From Spirochaetia bacterium UBA5550 (GTDB lineage: Bacteria > Spirochaetota > UBA4802 > UBA5550), in contig DINC01000254.1 of the NCBI GenBank assembly GCA_002425885.1, positions 5,902 through 11,386 of the forward strand: a DNA stretch of 5,485 nucleotides. The letters are read 5' to 3'. A program made the position numbers and the translations under genes. Below, piece by piece: positions 5,402-5,485 of this stretch (positions are counted from its first letter, which is position 1; every line of letters starts with the position of its first letter). Below the pieces are notes generated by a model. The model did no database searches, had not been told where the DNA came from, and worked only from the letters and a program-made list of their open reading frames with translations.

Positions 5402-5432
5402 TTGCAATTACCCGCTTTCTAATTCATATAAT
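5402..5432 (+). promoter_or_regulatory. Possible promoter for a gene beyond the window
   Basis: A perfect -10 TATAAT lies at 5427-5432. The best -35 is TTGCAA (5402-5407), with a spacer of 19 bases, longer than ideal. Its place just after the terminator and before the ATG at 5453 suits a new transcription unit, but A/T richness makes chance matches likely. Confidence 0.35.
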
Positions 5433-5452
5433 ACACAAGCGGCAGTAATAAA

Positions 5453-5485
5453 ATGATTAAAAAAAATATTATATATTTATCACTC
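5453..5485 (+). CDS. Possible start of a further gene, cut by the window edge
   Basis: The ATG at 5453 opens 11 codons, MIKKNIIYLSL, which run off the end. Two lysines followed by a hydrophobic stretch look like the start of a signal peptide or membrane anchor. The promoter-like TATAAT is about 20 bases upstream. There is no clear ribosome binding site (GGCAG at 5441-5445 is weak), and 11 codons are too few to judge. Confidence 0.25.
   Translation, partial: MIKKNIIYLSL

Overview
The window looks like chromosomal DNA of a motile, Gram-negative-type bacterium. The evidence is a flagellar stator pair with a MotB-type peptidoglycan-binding domain, a membrane-anchored zinc-finger anti-sigma factor, and a von Willebrand A protein with an export signal. 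Base composition is moderate, with A/T-rich intergenic stretches. The MotB membrane segment (GDMNNLLMCFF) and this gene style make me think of a spirochaete or a similar lineage, but that is a hunch and not proven by the sequence.

Layout. Positions 82-1665 (+) carry motA and motB, joined by a TGATG overlap. motB is broken: its membrane part (867-1082) and its OmpA-like peptidoglycan-binding part (1084-1665) lie in different frames. A run of seven G at 1055-1061 is the likely cause, since removing one G restores a continuous 265-residue MotB. Two bases after motB, a convergent gene (1668-2390, -) encodes a membrane-anchored TPR protein with its own near-consensus promoter. The region 2391-2591 is a divergent control region with a housekeeping-type promoter on each strand.

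Rightward from there lie an ECF-type RNA polymerase sigma factor (about 2592-3206) and its zinc-finger anti-sigma partner (3203-4135). They overlap by ATGA and so are almost certainly co-translated. Next comes a separate gene for a secreted VWA-domain protein (4215-5336), closed by a strong rho-independent terminator (5360-5388). The last 85 bases hold a possible promoter and the first 11 codons of a possible further gene.

How the genes may work together. The sigma/anti-sigma pair is a standard envelope-signalling switch: the anti-sigma factor holds the sigma factor at the inner membrane until an outside signal releases it. The 79-base gap before the VWA gene carries an ECF-like promoter (GAGAACC - 16 bases - TGTCAAA). 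It also carries an 8-bp inverted repeat that would hide the VWA ribosome binding site, but only on transcripts entering from upstream. Together these suggest that the VWA protein is a target of the neighbouring sigma factor and is silenced on read-through RNA. This is inference from sequence layout alone.
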